Assembly (NCBI GenBank): GCA_027620015.1
Contig: JAQCGH010000006.1
Coordinates: 1-61,793 of the forward strand
DNA length: 61,793 nucleotides
Source of the DNA: Cyanobacteriota bacterium
GTDB taxonomy: Bacteria; Cyanobacteriota; Cyanobacteriia; PCC-6307; Cyanobiaceae
Direction: 5' to 3'
Of this stretch, positions 35,012-45,352 are shown one piece after another. How positions within the stretch are numbered: position 1 is the first letter of the stretch; each line of letters starts with the position of its first letter. The notes under the pieces were generated by a model, which did no database searches, was not told the DNA's origin, and saw only the letters and a program-made list of their open reading frames with translations. The position numbers were made by a program, and so were the translations under genes.

Positions 35012-37146
35012 TAAAACTTCCAGCCCACACCCAAGTTGAAGCGCCAATCACTTGAGAATTCCTGGGTAGCCACCTCAAGGCGCAAAGGTCCAACTGGAGT
35101 AGTCACAATTAGGCCTACTCCTGGGGAATAGCCCTCACCCTTCTTACCAAGCAAGCCGCCAGGATTGCCAGGGACATCTCCCTGGCTACCAAAAGTGGTG
35201 CCAGCATCTAAGAAGATCTCCCCGCTAATAATGCTGAAAATTGGGAAACGATATTCAATCGTGGCCTCGGCGAAGCTTTTGCCCACGCCGAGATCACAGT
35301 CGTAATAACCACGCACTGAATTGCCGCCCCCCAAGCAGAACGCCTCGTAGGGAGGGATATCACCGATCATGGTGCCGGCGGAAACCTGAAAAGCAAGAGC
35401 CTGATTGCAATCTTTAGTCTCGCCGGGCTTAGGGCGGCAGCCCTTAAAAAGCTTCAACCATTCCACGGGAATGTAGTGGGTGAAGCTGCCGCGAACGCGG
35501 TTGAAGGTGGGGGAATTCTCGCCTACAGAGATGAATTGGTCCGTGCCGAGGCTGAGAAAATTGCCCTTAGTGGGATTACGGGGATCGTTGAGGGTGCTGT
35601 AGGTGGCGCCAACCCGGAAACTTACAAGTTGATTTTCTGAGGAACAATTAGTTGCAGATTTGGAATAGGCCAGGCAGATCAACTGACTATTGGAGATAGG
35701 AGCGGGTGTGGAACTGGCTCCCAGAACCCCTCGGGAGTACTTGCTCCCCGAAAAATCCATTGTGGTAACTTCTTGCGCGCCGAAGGCAAGGATCAGATTC
35801 CAAGGAGCTTTCTTAAACGGATTGCCCCCATTCAGTGGACGCACAAACTGAACGCTTGCTCCAATTCGCTGGAGCGCCACGTTGTCGCCGTTAGTAGCAA
35901 CAGCATCAGTATTAATATTATTAATTGTACCAGACTGGGTGACTACATCAAAGTCAGCGCCCTTTACAGAACCTGCTGGAGTGGGTGTGTTGTTTTCGTT
36001 TTGAAAAACCTGGGGCACTTCCCTACTGAAAAAAACGCGAGCCCGGAAAGAAGTTCGATATTTGTTATCCTTTATCCATGGGTCAGTAAAGGTAATATTG
36101 CCAAGGCCGCCATACTGGCCGTAGGAAATGTTGGTGCCGAGGTCCCAAGCGCGACCAAATAAATTGCTGTCATTTAATTGGATCTGACCAAATGCGCCCT
36201 GGCTCTGGCTGTAGCCCAGTCCGCCTGATAAAGAGCCGCTGGATTGTTCAACAATTCCAAGCACAATCACCACCTTGCCAGGCTCGGCCGGCACCGGCTT
36301 GAGTGTCACCTTGACATCGGCAAACAAGCCCGTGCCATAGATGCGCTTGATGTCCTCCTCCAGCTGGCGCCGGTTAAACACCTGCCCTGGCCGCAGGGAC
36401 ACCTCTCTGGTCACAACCCAAGGTTTGGTCTTGCCCCGAATTGGCTCACCTTTGTCGTTAGTGGCAGAGCCTTCCTTATTGACGAACTGCACTTCAACTC
36501 CCTCAACAGTGCCCTGGCGCACGAGCAGTTCCACTACCCCCTCCGGGCTCACCCGGCTAGGACCAGTAATCCGCGCCAGGGAGTATCCCTGATCGGCATA
36601 CCAGCGCTGCAACTCCTGCATGCGGGTCTGCAGGGTATTGAGGTTGAGGGTCTTGCCGTAGTCAGAGGCAAAGGCGTCCTTAACCACCTGCTCTGGCAAC
36701 TTCAGATCGGCTGAATCGAGCTTGACCTGCTGGAGCACAGGGTTGGCCACCACCACCACCACCAGCCGAACGCCCAGCGGTCCGTCTACTGGCTGGATCC
36801 GCACATCGGAAAACCAGCCGCTGGCGTAGATCGCCGATAAGTCGCCCTGCAGCTCGTTGCGGGTAACCCGAGAACCTGGGATAACCGCCATCGCGGCGTA
36901 GGCAGCCAGCTCTAGACGTTCCCTTTCAGGGTGGTCTTGGAGGCCTTCAATCGCCACCTCCGCAATCAAAACCTTGGCTTCAGCTTTGGCAGCAGGTTCG
37001 GCTACAGGGGCGGGCGCCTGACTGGACGGATTGGCCGATGGGTTGTCCACCTGCTGGGATGCAGGCTGGGCAAGACCAGGGCTCGCCGAGAGAAGGGTCG
37101 CTCCCATCAGAGGCCAAATAGCCTTCAAACTCAGCAAACCAGCCAT
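35011..37146 (-). CDS. bamA: Outer membrane assembly protein BamA (Omp85)
   Basis: Inserts beta-barrel proteins in the outer membrane. The 711-residue protein has a signal peptide (about 1-26), a proline/alanine linker, about three POTRA domains (EVAIEGLQDHPERE, LQQVKLDSADLKLPEQVVKD, VEVQFVNKEG), then the barrel from about 320. It ends RFNLGVGWKF, with the terminal aromatic barrel signal. Three POTRA domains is usual for cyanobacteria. purC starts 44 bases upstream, and the lpx genes follow with overlapping codons. Confidence 0.95.
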   Translation of the reverse strand: MAGLLSLKAIWPLMGATLLSASPGLAQPASQQVDNPSANPSSQAPAPVAEPAAKAEAKVLIAEVAIEGLQDHPERERLELAAYAAMAVIPGSRVTRNELQGDLSAIYASGWFSDVRIQPVDGPLGVRLVVVVVANPVLQQVKLDSADLKLPEQVVKDAFASDYGKTLNLNTLQTRMQELQRWYADQGYSLARITGPSRVSPEGVVELLVRQGTVEGVEVQFVNKEGSATNDKGEPIRGKTKPWVVTREVSLRPGQVFNRRQLEEDIKRIYGTGLFADVKVTLKPVPAEPGKVVIVLGIVEQSSGSLSGGLGYSQSQGAFGQIQLNDSNLFGRAWDLGTNISYGQYGGLGNITFTDPWIKDNKYRTSFRARVFFSREVPQVFQNENNTPTPAGSVKGADFDVVTQSGTINNINTDAVATNGDNVALQRIGASVQFVRPLNGGNPFKKAPWNLILAFGAQEVTTMDFSGSKYSRGVLGASSTPAPISNSQLICLAYSKSATNCSSENQLVSFRVGATYSTLNDPRNPTKGNFLSLGTDQFISVGENSPTFNRVRGSFTHYIPVEWLKLFKGCRPKPGETKDCNQALAFQVSAGTMIGDIPPYEAFCLGGGNSVRGYYDCDLGVGKSFAEATIEYRFPIFSIISGEIFLDAGTTFGSQGDVPGNPGGLLGKKGEGYSPGVGLIVTTPVGPLRLEVATQEFSSDWRFNLGVGWKF

Positions 37147-37190
37147 GGGGGAAAGGTAGCGGAGCGGACTGGCCGCAAATTGCGCTGACC

Positions 37191-37946
37191 TTACCGGTAG
37201 ACCCTGGGGGAAGGACAGGCCCCTTGGACCCGTTTGAAGACCTCCCCGTAGGCCTCGACAACGCCGCCTAGATCCTGTCGAAATCGATCCTTGTCCAAAA
37301 TCCTGTCCTGGGAATCAATCACCGCCTTATCCCAAAGGCGGCAAGTATCAGGGCTGATCTCGTCAGCAACAACCAATTCGCCACTTGCCGTATGCCCCAA
37401 TTCGATCTTGAAATCCACCAGCTGCAGGCCGATTGAATCAAACAGAGCCAGAAGTTCCCGGTTTACCTGACGGGCCAACTCCTCAAGCTGACAGCGCTGC
37501 TCAGGAGTAACCAAGCCCAAATAGTTAAGGCGGGCTTCAGTGAGCAGTGGATCTCCAAAGCCATCGTCTTTGTAATAGAGATCAAGTAGGGGTGGCTCAA
37601 GTGGCGTCCCTGGCGCGATGGGCATCTGCTTGCAAAGCGAGCCCGCAGCCACATTGCGGATCACCACTTCAATCGGGATCACCCGCACTGGACGGGCCAG
37701 CATCCAGCAGTTGCCAACGATGCCTAGATAGTGGGTAGGAATGCCCCTTGCGGCGAGATGCTCAAAAAGCAACGCCGAAATTCGGCAATTCAACTCTCCC
37801 TTTCCAGCCAGTTGGGCTTTTTTAAGGGCATTGAACGCCGTTGCATCGTCTTTGTATTCGACGGCCACTAGGTCGGGCTGATCTGTGGCAAATAACCGTT
37901 TGGCCTTGCCTTCGTAAAGCAGGGAACCAAGTTTGTAGGCCGTCAT
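37191..37946 (-). CDS. purC: SAICAR synthetase
   Basis: Purine synthesis step joining CAIR and aspartate. The 251 residues include [30 protein letters not shown]-type [22 protein letters not shown] and VDFKIELG, followed by [12 protein letters not shown]. Its start overlaps the stop of an upstream hypothetical gene by four bases, and bamA follows after 44 bases. Confidence 0.96.
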   Translation of the reverse strand: MTAYKLGSLLYEGKAKRLFATDQPDLVAVEYKDDATAFNALKKAQLAGKGELNCRISALLFEHLAARGIPTHYLGIVGNCWMLARPVRVIPIEVVIRNVAAGSLCKQMPIAPGTPLEPPLLDLYYKDDGFGDPLLTEARLNYLGLVTPEQRCQLEELARQVNRELLALFDSIGLQLVDFKIELGHTASGELVVADEISPDTCRLWDKAVIDSQDRILDKDRFRQDLGGVVEAYGEVFKRVQGACPSPRVYR

Positions 37947-38935
37947 GGCTGGGGATCGGGGGACTGCAGTGCAGCGGCATGGCCACCAGGGTCGCGGGGG
38001 GTGCGAAGTTGACGTTCCAGATCACCCTGCCAGGACAGGGCGTCTGGATCGCGCTGCTGCAACAGCCATTCACCGTAGGCATCGTCGATACGGGCGCTGA
38101 GCCGCAAACGCCGCTCAGCTGACCGGGCAACTTGGTCCGGTGTAATGCCAGGCAGGGCCAGCTGCTGATCGAGGATCTCAGCTACCAGCCCCCAGCTGCC
38201 TGATGACGCCGCCTGCTCTAGGGCCAGTTCCAGCAGCCGGTCTTGTTCAAGAGCTGGTAATGCTCCAAAAAGCGCCACCGCCCTAGCCAGCCGGGCCGCC
38301 GTAGCCGCACCGTTCTGCGAGCTGCCAGCCAACACCTCAGCGGCCCGATCCCTTTTACCCAGGCTTTCAAAATGATCCGCCAACAGATCCAGGGCTGGGC
38401 GATTGATCGAGCTGCCGTCCTGGCGCTGGCCCACCGGCAACTCCAGCAACTCCAGCTGATGAAGGTTTCCAGCCGCAAGCCGCGTGAGGGCATCGGCCGC
38501 CAGCTGGTGATGCAACCCCGCATGGGCAGCACGCCACTGCAGCACCAGCCACTGCTCCCGCTCATAGCCCTGTGCCGGCCCCACCCGGTCCAACACCCGC
38601 AGGGCCCCGTCAGGGGCCTGACAACTCAACATGCTGTGGGCATTAGCCATTACCACCAGAAACGGCTGGGGGGCTGGATGGATCGTGAGCAGCCGCTGTT
38701 GCAGCTGATGCAACATCAGCCCATCGCGCCGGCGCACGGCACTGACGCAAGCAGCGTCGAGGGCATTGAGATCTCCATCGCGCAGCAAGGCCACTAGGGC
38801 TGGATCGGCGCTGGCTGGCCTGGTTGAAGGCGCACCTGCTGCTGCTGCACAAGCCAGGGCCAGGCCAGCCAGCACAGCGCCAAAAATTGGCAACAGCCGG
38901 GCCCGGGGGGAGAATGGTGCTGTTATTGCAGGCAT
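37943..38935 (-). CDS. Exported TPR-like hypothetical protein
   Basis: A 330-residue protein starting at ATG 38935 with a signal-like N-terminus ([20 protein letters not shown]). A cysteine sits near a lipobox-like site, but the -3 residue is alanine, so lipoprotein status is uncertain. The remainder is helical, alanine/leucine/glutamine-rich and repeat-like ([20 protein letters not shown]). Function is unknown. It overlaps purC and is divergent from purD 84 bases away. Confidence 0.65.
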   Translation of the reverse strand: MPAITAPFSPRARLLPIFGAVLAGLALACAAAAGAPSTRPASADPALVALLRDGDLNALDAACVSAVRRRDGLMLHQLQQRLLTIHPAPQPFLVVMANAHSMLSCQAPDGALRVLDRVGPAQGYEREQWLVLQWRAAHAGLHHQLAADALTRLAAGNLHQLELLELPVGQRQDGSSINRPALDLLADHFESLGKRDRAAEVLAGSSQNGAATAARLARAVALFGALPALEQDRLLELALEQAASSGSWGLVAEILDQQLALPGITPDQVARSAERRLRLSARIDDAYGEWLLQQRDPDALSWQGDLERQLRTPRDPGGHAAALQSPDPQP

Positions 38936-39019
38936 GTCGAGAAATAGGGTTTGGAGGCCCCCCGCAGCACCTTTCAACTTAGAAGAGCTATCGCACCCAT
39001 CTCACCTTTCGTCTGGTCC

Positions 39020-40348
39020 ATGCCCTCTAGCTCCTGTCCAACACCTGCGAGGATCCTGGTGATCGGTGCTGGTGGCCGGGAGAACGCGCTGGGTTGGGCC
39101 CTGGCACGCTCGCCAGGGGTTGAGGCGGTCTGGATTACTCCTGGCAATGGGGGCAGCTGCGAACTACCGGGCTGCCAACAACTAACCATTAAAGAATCCG
39201 ACCAGGCCGGACTCGAGGCCGCCTGTCGCGACCTAGCAATTGAACTGGTAGTGGTAGGCCCGGAAGCACCCTTGGCAGCTGGCCTGGCCGACAGGCTTAG
39301 AGAGTTGGGATTCCCCTGCTTCGGGCCGGGGGCTGATGGGGCGCAGCTGGAGGCCAGTAAACACTGGGCAAAGGCGCTGATGCAGGAGTCCGGCATCCCC
39401 ACCGCCGGCCACTGGGCCGCAAACAGCCGCGAGCAGGCTCTGCAAATTTTGGAGAACGAGGGGCGCCCCCTGGTGGTGAAGGCCGATGGCCTGGCAGCCG
39501 GCAAAGGCGTCACGGTGGCCGAAAGCGTTGAAGAGGCCCGCGCCGCCATCGAGGAGATTTTTGCCGGCCGTGGCGGCTCAGGTCCCGACACAGCTGGCTC
39601 CGAATTAGGAAGCCCCTGCCTGGTGCTTGAGGAGCGCACCTTTGGCCCCGAAGTATCCGTATTCGCCCTCTGCGATGGTCAGCGCATGGTGCTGCTACCC
39701 ACTGCCCAGGATCACAAGCGCATCGGCGAGGGAGATACCGGCGCGAACACTGGTGGCATGGGCGCTTACGCTCCGGCTCCCCTATTAGACGCAGAAGGCC
39801 TGGAGCAAGTGCGTCTGCTGGTGCTGGAGCCCACCTTGGCCGCCCTGAGGGCTAGAGGTATCAACTACCGCGGCGTGATCTACGCCGGCTTGATGCTCAC
39901 CACAGCCGGACCGAGCGTGATCGAATTCAATTGCCGCTTCGGCGATCCTGAGTGCGAAACCCTGGTGCCATTGCTGGGTCCGGAGTTTGCCCAAATTCTG
40001 TTTGCCTGCGCCAATGGAAACCTCGACCAGGCTCCAGCCCTCACCATTTATCCCGGCTGCAGTGCATGCGTTATCGCCGCTGCGGAGGGCTACCCGGGTG
40101 AGCTGCGCCGAGGCGACCCGATCGACAGCGCCTTGCAGCCCACCGACCATTTGCAACTATTCCATGCCGGTACCCGCCAAGATCACCTCGGCCGTTGCCT
40201 AACCAGCGGCGGCCGGGTGCTGGCGGTGGTTGCCCAGGCTGACGACTTCGATACAGCGTTCGAGCGGGCCTACAACGGGCTAGCCCAGGTGCACTTTGAG
40301 GGAATAACCTTCCGGCGTGACATTGGCCATCAGGTGCGCAGCCGATGA
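39020..40348 (+). CDS. purD: Phosphoribosylamine-glycine ligase
   Basis: An ATP-grasp enzyme of purine synthesis. The 442 residues from ATG 39020 include ILVIGAGGRENALGWALA, VVGPEAPLAAGLAD, LVVKADGLAAGKGV, DHKRIGEGDTGANTGGMGA and FNCRFGDPECE. The frame upstream to 38951 lacks family character. Its TGA overlaps the nblS ATG (ATGA), an unusual pairing of a purine gene with a stress kinase. Confidence 0.95.
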   Translation: MPSSSCPTPARILVIGAGGRENALGWALARSPGVEAVWITPGNGGSCELPGCQQLTIKESDQAGLEAACRDLAIELVVVGPEAPLAAGLADRLRELGFPCFGPGADGAQLEASKHWAKALMQESGIPTAGHWAANSREQALQILENEGRPLVVKADGLAAGKGVTVAESVEEARAAIEEIFAGRGGSGPDTAGSELGSPCLVLEERTFGPEVSVFALCDGQRMVLLPTAQDHKRIGEGDTGANTGGMGAYAPAPLLDAEGLEQVRLLVLEPTLAALRARGINYRGVIYAGLMLTTAGPSVIEFNCRFGDPECETLVPLLGPEFAQILFACANGNLDQAPALTIYPGCSACVIAAAEGYPGELRRGDPIDSALQPTDHLQLFHAGTRQDHLGRCLTSGGRVLAVVAQADDFDTAFERAYNGLAQVHFEGITFRRDIGHQVRSR

Positions 40349-42321
40349 GCTGGCGCCAGACCATGGGCCGGTGGTGGGCGGAATTCAGCCTGCAGACCAA
40401 GCTGCTGGCTGTGGCCACCCTGGTGGTGAGCCTTCTGATGACAGGCATCACCTTTTTAGCCCTCAACGGCATCCAGAGAGATGCCCAGCTGAGCGACACC
40501 CGCTACGCCCGAGACCTGGGTCTGCTGCTCTCGGCAAACATCACGCCCCTGGTGGCGGAAGGTAACGACCGGGAGCTGGCGGCGGTGGCAGATCGTTTCT
40601 GGCGTTCCAGCCGCAGCCTCCGCTACATCTTTTTCGCCGATCCAGAGGGGGTGATTTACCTAGGCATTCCGATCGGCGCCAGCTCAGGCAGCAGCGAATT
40701 ACTGCTCAGCCGCCGCCTCGAATTGCCCGCAGACCTACAGAATCGACCCGACACTCCCCTCATTCGCCAGCACCTAAGCCCGGGCGGCCAGGTGACCGAT
40801 GTGTTTGTACCGATGGTGAGTGAGGGTCGTTATTTGGGTGTGCTGGCCCTGGGTATCAATCCCAACGAAACCCTGCTTACCAGTGCAGCCCTCACCAGGG
40901 AGGTGACAGTAGCTGTGTTCATTTCAATCTGGGTGCTGGTGATTTTGGGGGCTGTTTTCAATGCCCTCACCATCACGCGCCCCGTGAAAGAGCTGCTGCA
41001 GGGGGTGCGCTCGATCGCCGGCGGCAATTTCGAAACAAGGCTGGCCCTGCCGGTAGGCGGGGAACTTGGAGAGCTGCTCGACGGCTTCAACACCATGGCC
41101 TCCCAGCTGGAGGACTACAAAGCATCAAATATCGAGGAGCTCACCGCCGCCCAGGTGAAGCAACAGTCGCTCATAGCAAAGATGGCCGATGGGGCAGTGC
41201 TGCTGGATGCCGAGGGCGCAATTGTGCTGGCCAATCCCACCTCCCGTCGACTTTTCCGCTGGGAGGGCCGCAACCTCGAGGGAAACGACCTGATTGCAGA
41301 GCTGCCCGAACGCCTGGCGATGGAAGTGCAGCCCGCACTGGACAGCGTGACCTGCCGTGACCGAGAAAGCGCCGATGTGCGATGCAGTTTTGGCGAACCA
41401 ATCCGCACCCTGCGCATCGTTTTGCAGTCTGTGAGCGATGCCAGCGGCGAAAGCCTTAAGGGCATAGCCATGACAATCCAAGACCTAACCCGCGAGGTGG
41501 AGCTGAATGCCGCCCAGAGCCGGTTTATCAGCAATGTCTCCCACGAGCTGCGCACACCGCTCTGCAACATCAAAAGCTATGTGGAAACCCTCCACGATCT
41601 AGGCGACCAGCTCAGCGAAGAGGAAAAGCGGGAATTTCTTGGGATCGCAAATGCCGAAGCCGACCGGCTCACCAGGCTGGTAAATGACGTACTCGACTTA
41701 TCCAGGCTGGAGTCAGAGCGGGAGTGGAATCTTGAGCCGTTGGAGCTGGCCCCAGCTATCGAGCAGATCCTGCGCACCTACCGTCTTAATGCCGATGAAA
41801 AGGGCGTCTCACTGGCCTTTGAAGCCGATCTCCAGCTGCCGCGCATTCTGGGCAACTGGGACCTGTTGCTGCAGGTATTCGACAACCTGGTGGGCAATGC
41901 TCTCAAGTTCACCCCCAAGGGTGGACGGCTGCAATTACGGGCCTACCCATGGCCCGATCTCTGCGTGCTAACTCCGGGCAATGAACCCAGCAGCGGCAGC
42001 CCCAGCTGCGATCTCACCTCGCCCCTGCCCCGGATTCGGATCGAAATCGCCGACAGCGGCTGCGGGATTTCAGAAGCAGACCAGGAGTGCATTTTTGATC
42101 GCTTCTATCGCGTTGAAAACGCCGTGCACACCGAAGCTGGCACCGGCCTAGGCCTCTCGATTGTGCGAGGCAATCTCGAAAAACATGGCACTCAAGTGCG
42201 CATGGCGAGTGCCCTAGGAGTGGGCAGCATCTTCTGGTTTGACTTACCCCTAGAAAATTCCGACACGGACGAACTGCGTTTACTGGCCGAGCGGCGCCGT
42301 TACGACCAGGCCGAGATTTAA
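40345..42321 (+). CDS. nblS: Sensor histidine kinase NblS (Hik33/DspA)
   Basis: A membrane kinase controlling responses to high light, cold and nutrient stress through RpaB, including HLIP genes. The 658 residues run: TM1 (18-40), periplasmic sensor (41-186), TM2 (187-209), HAMP (210-262), PAS (270-385), dimerisation/phosphoacceptor with His400 in FISNVSHELRTPL, and the ATPase domain with NALKFTPKGG, DSGCGIS and GTGLGLSIV. All kinase boxes are intact. Its stop shares four bases with the convergent kaiC stop. Confidence 0.95.
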   Translation: MSWRQTMGRWWAEFSLQTKLLAVATLVVSLLMTGITFLALNGIQRDAQLSDTRYARDLGLLLSANITPLVAEGNDRELAAVADRFWRSSRSLRYIFFADPEGVIYLGIPIGASSGSSELLLSRRLELPADLQNRPDTPLIRQHLSPGGQVTDVFVPMVSEGRYLGVLALGINPNETLLTSAALTREVTVAVFISIWVLVILGAVFNALTITRPVKELLQGVRSIAGGNFETRLALPVGGELGELLDGFNTMASQLEDYKASNIEELTAAQVKQQSLIAKMADGAVLLDAEGAIVLANPTSRRLFRWEGRNLEGNDLIAELPERLAMEVQPALDSVTCRDRESADVRCSFGEPIRTLRIVLQSVSDASGESLKGIAMTIQDLTREVELNAAQSRFISNVSHELRTPLCNIKSYVETLHDLGDQLSEEEKREFLGIANAEADRLTRLVNDVLDLSRLESEREWNLEPLELAPAIEQILRTYRLNADEKGVSLAFEADLQLPRILGNWDLLLQVFDNLVGNALKFTPKGGRLQLRAYPWPDLCVLTPGNEPSSGSPSCDLTSPLPRIRIEIADSGCGISEADQECIFDRFYRVENAVHTEAGTGLGLSIVRGNLEKHGTQVRMASALGVGSIFWFDLPLENSDTDELRLLAERRRYDQAEI

Positions 42322-43859
42322 GTCTCTTCGTTGGCAACGCTGCGAGCGATACGGGAGAGTTCGCTGCGCTCGTCTGTGGTGATCCGGTGGGGCACTCCAG
42401 AGATGATTCGCTCGAAGTTGGAAAACGAATCTTTAATTTCAGGGCCGCTGCTAGTGATCACGAATTCACGGATGCCCTTGTCATGCCAGGAGCCGCGCAT
42501 CTTGAAAACGTTCAAAGCACGGGCCATCTCACCGCAAATCTCCACGTACTGCAACAACAAAATAGTGTCGGTGATTGTGGAGATATGGGAGTCGGTGATC
42601 GAATGACTGCCCATGAACTCTTCAGAGGTATTCGTAAAGAAACCGGCAATTTCCTCTTGCTTGGCATAACCGGTGACGCCAATCACAAATTGACGAAAAG
42701 CGTTATGGCTCACTCCCCTTGCTAGGGCACTTAGGGAATCGATCGCCATCCGAGATGGTTTGAACTGACTTATTTCTGTTTTGATGATTTGGAGGTGATC
42801 TTCCAAGCCCGTGGACTCGGGATAGGCGCAAATGATCTTGAGCAGGCCATCCTGCTCCATCTGCTCAAAATCAATGCCCCAACTGGTGGCATTGCGTAGC
42901 AGCTGGGCTCGGGACTCCTCATATGCAAACAGAATTGCTCGCTCTTTGGAACGGCAAGCATCCTCGACAAATTTGGACACCAGCAGGGTTTTACCCGTAC
43001 CCGTGGCGCCTGTGGCGAGGATGATCGAATCCTTGAAGAAGCCTCCTCCACACATCTCGTCGAGCCTGGGCACGCCAGAGCTGAGACGAACATTTGAGGA
43101 ACGCTGGGTGAGACGCATGGCTCCCAGCGGAAAAACGCTTATACCATGGCTACCCATAGTGAAAGGGAACTCGCCCTTCATGTGGGTAGTGCCGCGCAAC
43201 TTAAGAATCTCCGCCGTACGGCGTCGCCGCTCCCCCTCAAGCACGTTGCGGAGAATCACTACATTATCGGAAACAAATTCTTCAACCCCGTAGCGCGCAA
43301 TCGGACCATATTCATCGATCCTTTCAGTAGTCATCACGGTGGTGACACCAATTTCTTTCAACCTGGCAATTAGGCGGAATATCTCACGACGTACCACTGA
43401 AACAGCATCGTATTGTTGAAATACAGCTGTAATCGAATCAATCGCCACTCGACGGGCTTTATACTTACGAATGGCATAATTAATCCGCTCAATCAAGCCT
43501 GACAGATCAAAACTTCCCGCGACATCTTGTCCTTCTGGATCCGGTGAAGCGTCAAGGATGAAAAGCTTGTTCTGCTCCACCATCTCTTGCAGATTCCAGC
43601 CAAAACTGGCCGCGTTTCGCAGGATATCCAGGGGGGACTCTTCAAAGGTTACGAAGATTCCAGGTTCGTTGTACTGACGAATACCGTTGTAGAGGAAGTT
43701 AAGAGAAAAGACCGTCTTACCGGTGCCAGAGGTACCACTGATCAGGGTGGAGCGGCCAATGGGCAAACCGCCATGGCAGACATCGTCGAAGCCCTCAATC
43801 CCAGTTGGGAGCTTCTGCACCTGCATTAGGGGGTTGCTTGTGGGGCTGGGTTCCTGCAT
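42318..43859 (-). CDS. kaiC: Circadian clock ATPase/autokinase KaiC
   Basis: Core of the clock; a double RecA-like hexamer. The 513-residue protein has Walker A motifs in both halves (GTSGTGKT at 42-49 and GATGTGKT at 284-291) and catalytic Glu pairs (73-74 and 314-315). The phosphorylation block SHSITDSHISTITDT has Ser427/Thr428, equivalent to S431/T432 of S. elongatus, and Thr422, equivalent to T426. All oscillator residues are therefore present. It starts 28 bases after the kaiB stop. Confidence 0.98.
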   Translation of the reverse strand: MQEPSPTSNPLMQVQKLPTGIEGFDDVCHGGLPIGRSTLISGTSGTGKTVFSLNFLYNGIRQYNEPGIFVTFEESPLDILRNAASFGWNLQEMVEQNKLFILDASPDPEGQDVAGSFDLSGLIERINYAIRKYKARRVAIDSITAVFQQYDAVSVVRREIFRLIARLKEIGVTTVMTTERIDEYGPIARYGVEEFVSDNVVILRNVLEGERRRRTAEILKLRGTTHMKGEFPFTMGSHGISVFPLGAMRLTQRSSNVRLSSGVPRLDEMCGGGFFKDSIILATGATGTGKTLLVSKFVEDACRSKERAILFAYEESRAQLLRNATSWGIDFEQMEQDGLLKIICAYPESTGLEDHLQIIKTEISQFKPSRMAIDSLSALARGVSHNAFRQFVIGVTGYAKQEEIAGFFTNTSEEFMGSHSITDSHISTITDTILLLQYVEICGEMARALNVFKMRGSWHDKGIREFVITSSGPEIKDSFSNFERIISGVPHRITTDERSELSRIARSVANEET

Positions 43860-43887
43860 CGAGGGAAAAGTTCTAAAGAAAAACTAC

Positions 43888-44280
43888 TCAGGGCAGCGGC
43901 TCAAGAGAAGGAAGAGGATCTGTAGATAAAGAAACGGACGTATTTGTCAAGCCGTCATGGTCATATGAATCCTCTTCCAACTCCTCCTCATTGAGCTCTT
44001 CATAGAGCAAATCAAGTCCTATCAGCACTCGCTCCCGATCAGAGAGATCGCCGATAATGCGGCGTACAGGCGGCGGCAAAATTTTTGCCAAGGTGGGTGT
44101 GGCAAGAATCTTGTCCTCCTCAGCCAACTGAGGATTTTTCAACACATCAATCACCTTGAGAGCGTATACACCCAGGAATTCCGTTTCAAGGATATTTCGC
44201 AGTGTTTTCAAAGCACGCATCGAGTTGGGCGTATTGCCCGCCACGTAGAGCTTGAGGATGTAGGTCTTGCGTGGAGTCAT
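43888..44280 (-). CDS. kaiB: Circadian clock protein KaiB with C-terminal extension
   Basis: A fold-switching protein that traps KaiA on KaiC. Residues 1-95 match the S. elongatus protein closely ([60 protein letters not shown]). At 130 residues it is about 28 longer than the 102-residue model protein; the extra acidic then Ser/Pro-rich tail ends [11 protein letters not shown]. Only 19 bases separate it from kaiA, leaving little room for a separate kaiBC promoter outside coding sequence. Confidence 0.97.
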   Translation of the reverse strand: MTPRKTYILKLYVAGNTPNSMRALKTLRNILETEFLGVYALKVIDVLKNPQLAEEDKILATPTLAKILPPPVRRIIGDLSDRERVLIGLDLLYEELNEEELEEDSYDHDGLTNTSVSLSTDPLPSLEPLP

Positions 44281-44299
44281 AGTTAAGAAACCCTCTGGT

Positions 44300-45160
44300 T
44301 CAAGCCATTGTGGGCTGACCGGACGCCTGCACTGGCAAACCAGTTAGAGGTGCATCGGCTGGAATGGAGCGGCGGTACATCTCGCACAGATGGGCTGTCA
44401 CATCAAGCAGAGCCAACCGATAATCCTGGAGGAAATTGTTATTGTGCCCTTCCAGCTTGAGCTGATTGGAGAAGCTATCAATGAGATTCATGTGAATCTC
44501 AACAGTTTTAGTAATGGGTAAATCACTGAAAAAAGCCGTATTGACGAAACTTTCTAGAGCCTGGTTTGCCGCCGCTGGATCCCGGAAATAACTCAGCAGG
44601 AGGTCTCGATAGGTGCGCTCCAAGGAACGGACCAGTCCTTGCCGCTCCTGCTCGGTCAGATTGCGTAAAAACCGTGCTGGATCACGCTTATAAAAGACCC
44701 CAACAAAGCCGATGCGACTCTTGAGCCGATTGGCCAGCTTCCATCGATCGGGGGTTTCGCTGCTCTGGGGAATAGGGGAGCTATCGGAAGTTGCCAAGCC
44801 TTGGAGTAAGTAGCGGGAGACAGCTGCATCAAGGCTGTACCTGAGCTGCTCGAGCTGATCATGGGGCAGGTGCACCTCCGCTTCATGAAGTTCGATCTGG
44901 CCTCCCACGCCACCTATTACCACCGCCGGCATTAGCAGTTCCATATCGACAAAGGCGCGGCGATCCTCGGCGCTAAGGGCCCCCTGCTCAAGCAGTACGG
45001 CGTCAAATTCCTCTCGTCGCTGCTCTAGCTCCACCAGAGGGTTGGTGGTGGGATCCACCAAAACCATGCGGCAACTCCCGCCGACCAGCCACAGGGAGCA
45101 TGCTTGCTGGAGGCGCGGCTCTCTGATCAGAGAAGCAATGGTGAGGGCAGGTTCGGGCAT
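44300..45160 (-). CDS. kaiA: Circadian clock protein KaiA
   Basis: Stimulates KaiC autophosphorylation. The 286 residues from ATG 45160 fit the family (284 in S. elongatus): an N-terminal pseudo-receiver domain ([36 protein letters not shown]) and a C-terminal four-helix domain ([40 protein letters not shown]). The frame open to 45274 adds unlike residues and is not used. KaiA is absent from Prochlorococcus. It is divergent from rplU, the usual picocyanobacterial neighbour. Confidence 0.97.
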   Translation of the reverse strand: MPEPALTIASLIREPRLQQACSLWLVGGSCRMVLVDPTTNPLVELEQRREEFDAVLLEQGALSAEDRRAFVDMELLMPAVVIGGVGGQIELHEAEVHLPHDQLEQLRYSLDAAVSRYLLQGLATSDSSPIPQSSETPDRWKLANRLKSRIGFVGVFYKRDPARFLRNLTEQERQGLVRSLERTYRDLLLSYFRDPAAANQALESFVNTAFFSDLPITKTVEIHMNLIDSFSNQLKLEGHNNNFLQDYRLALLDVTAHLCEMYRRSIPADAPLTGLPVQASGQPTMA

Positions 45161-45352
45161 GGACGGCTTCGGCAGGGGGACAACCCACTTGGCTGCCCTA
45201 AATGTTGACGAAAGGAAGGGCCAGACGGGAGAATTGTTCTTTGTTTTTGGATTGTGCGCCAGGCCTAATGACATCAGGTCACCTTCGAACTTTGGTTTTC
45301 AGAAAAACCTAAGTAAAAAGTGCTCCGTCAGCCTGGCCACGCTCTTGCCGCC

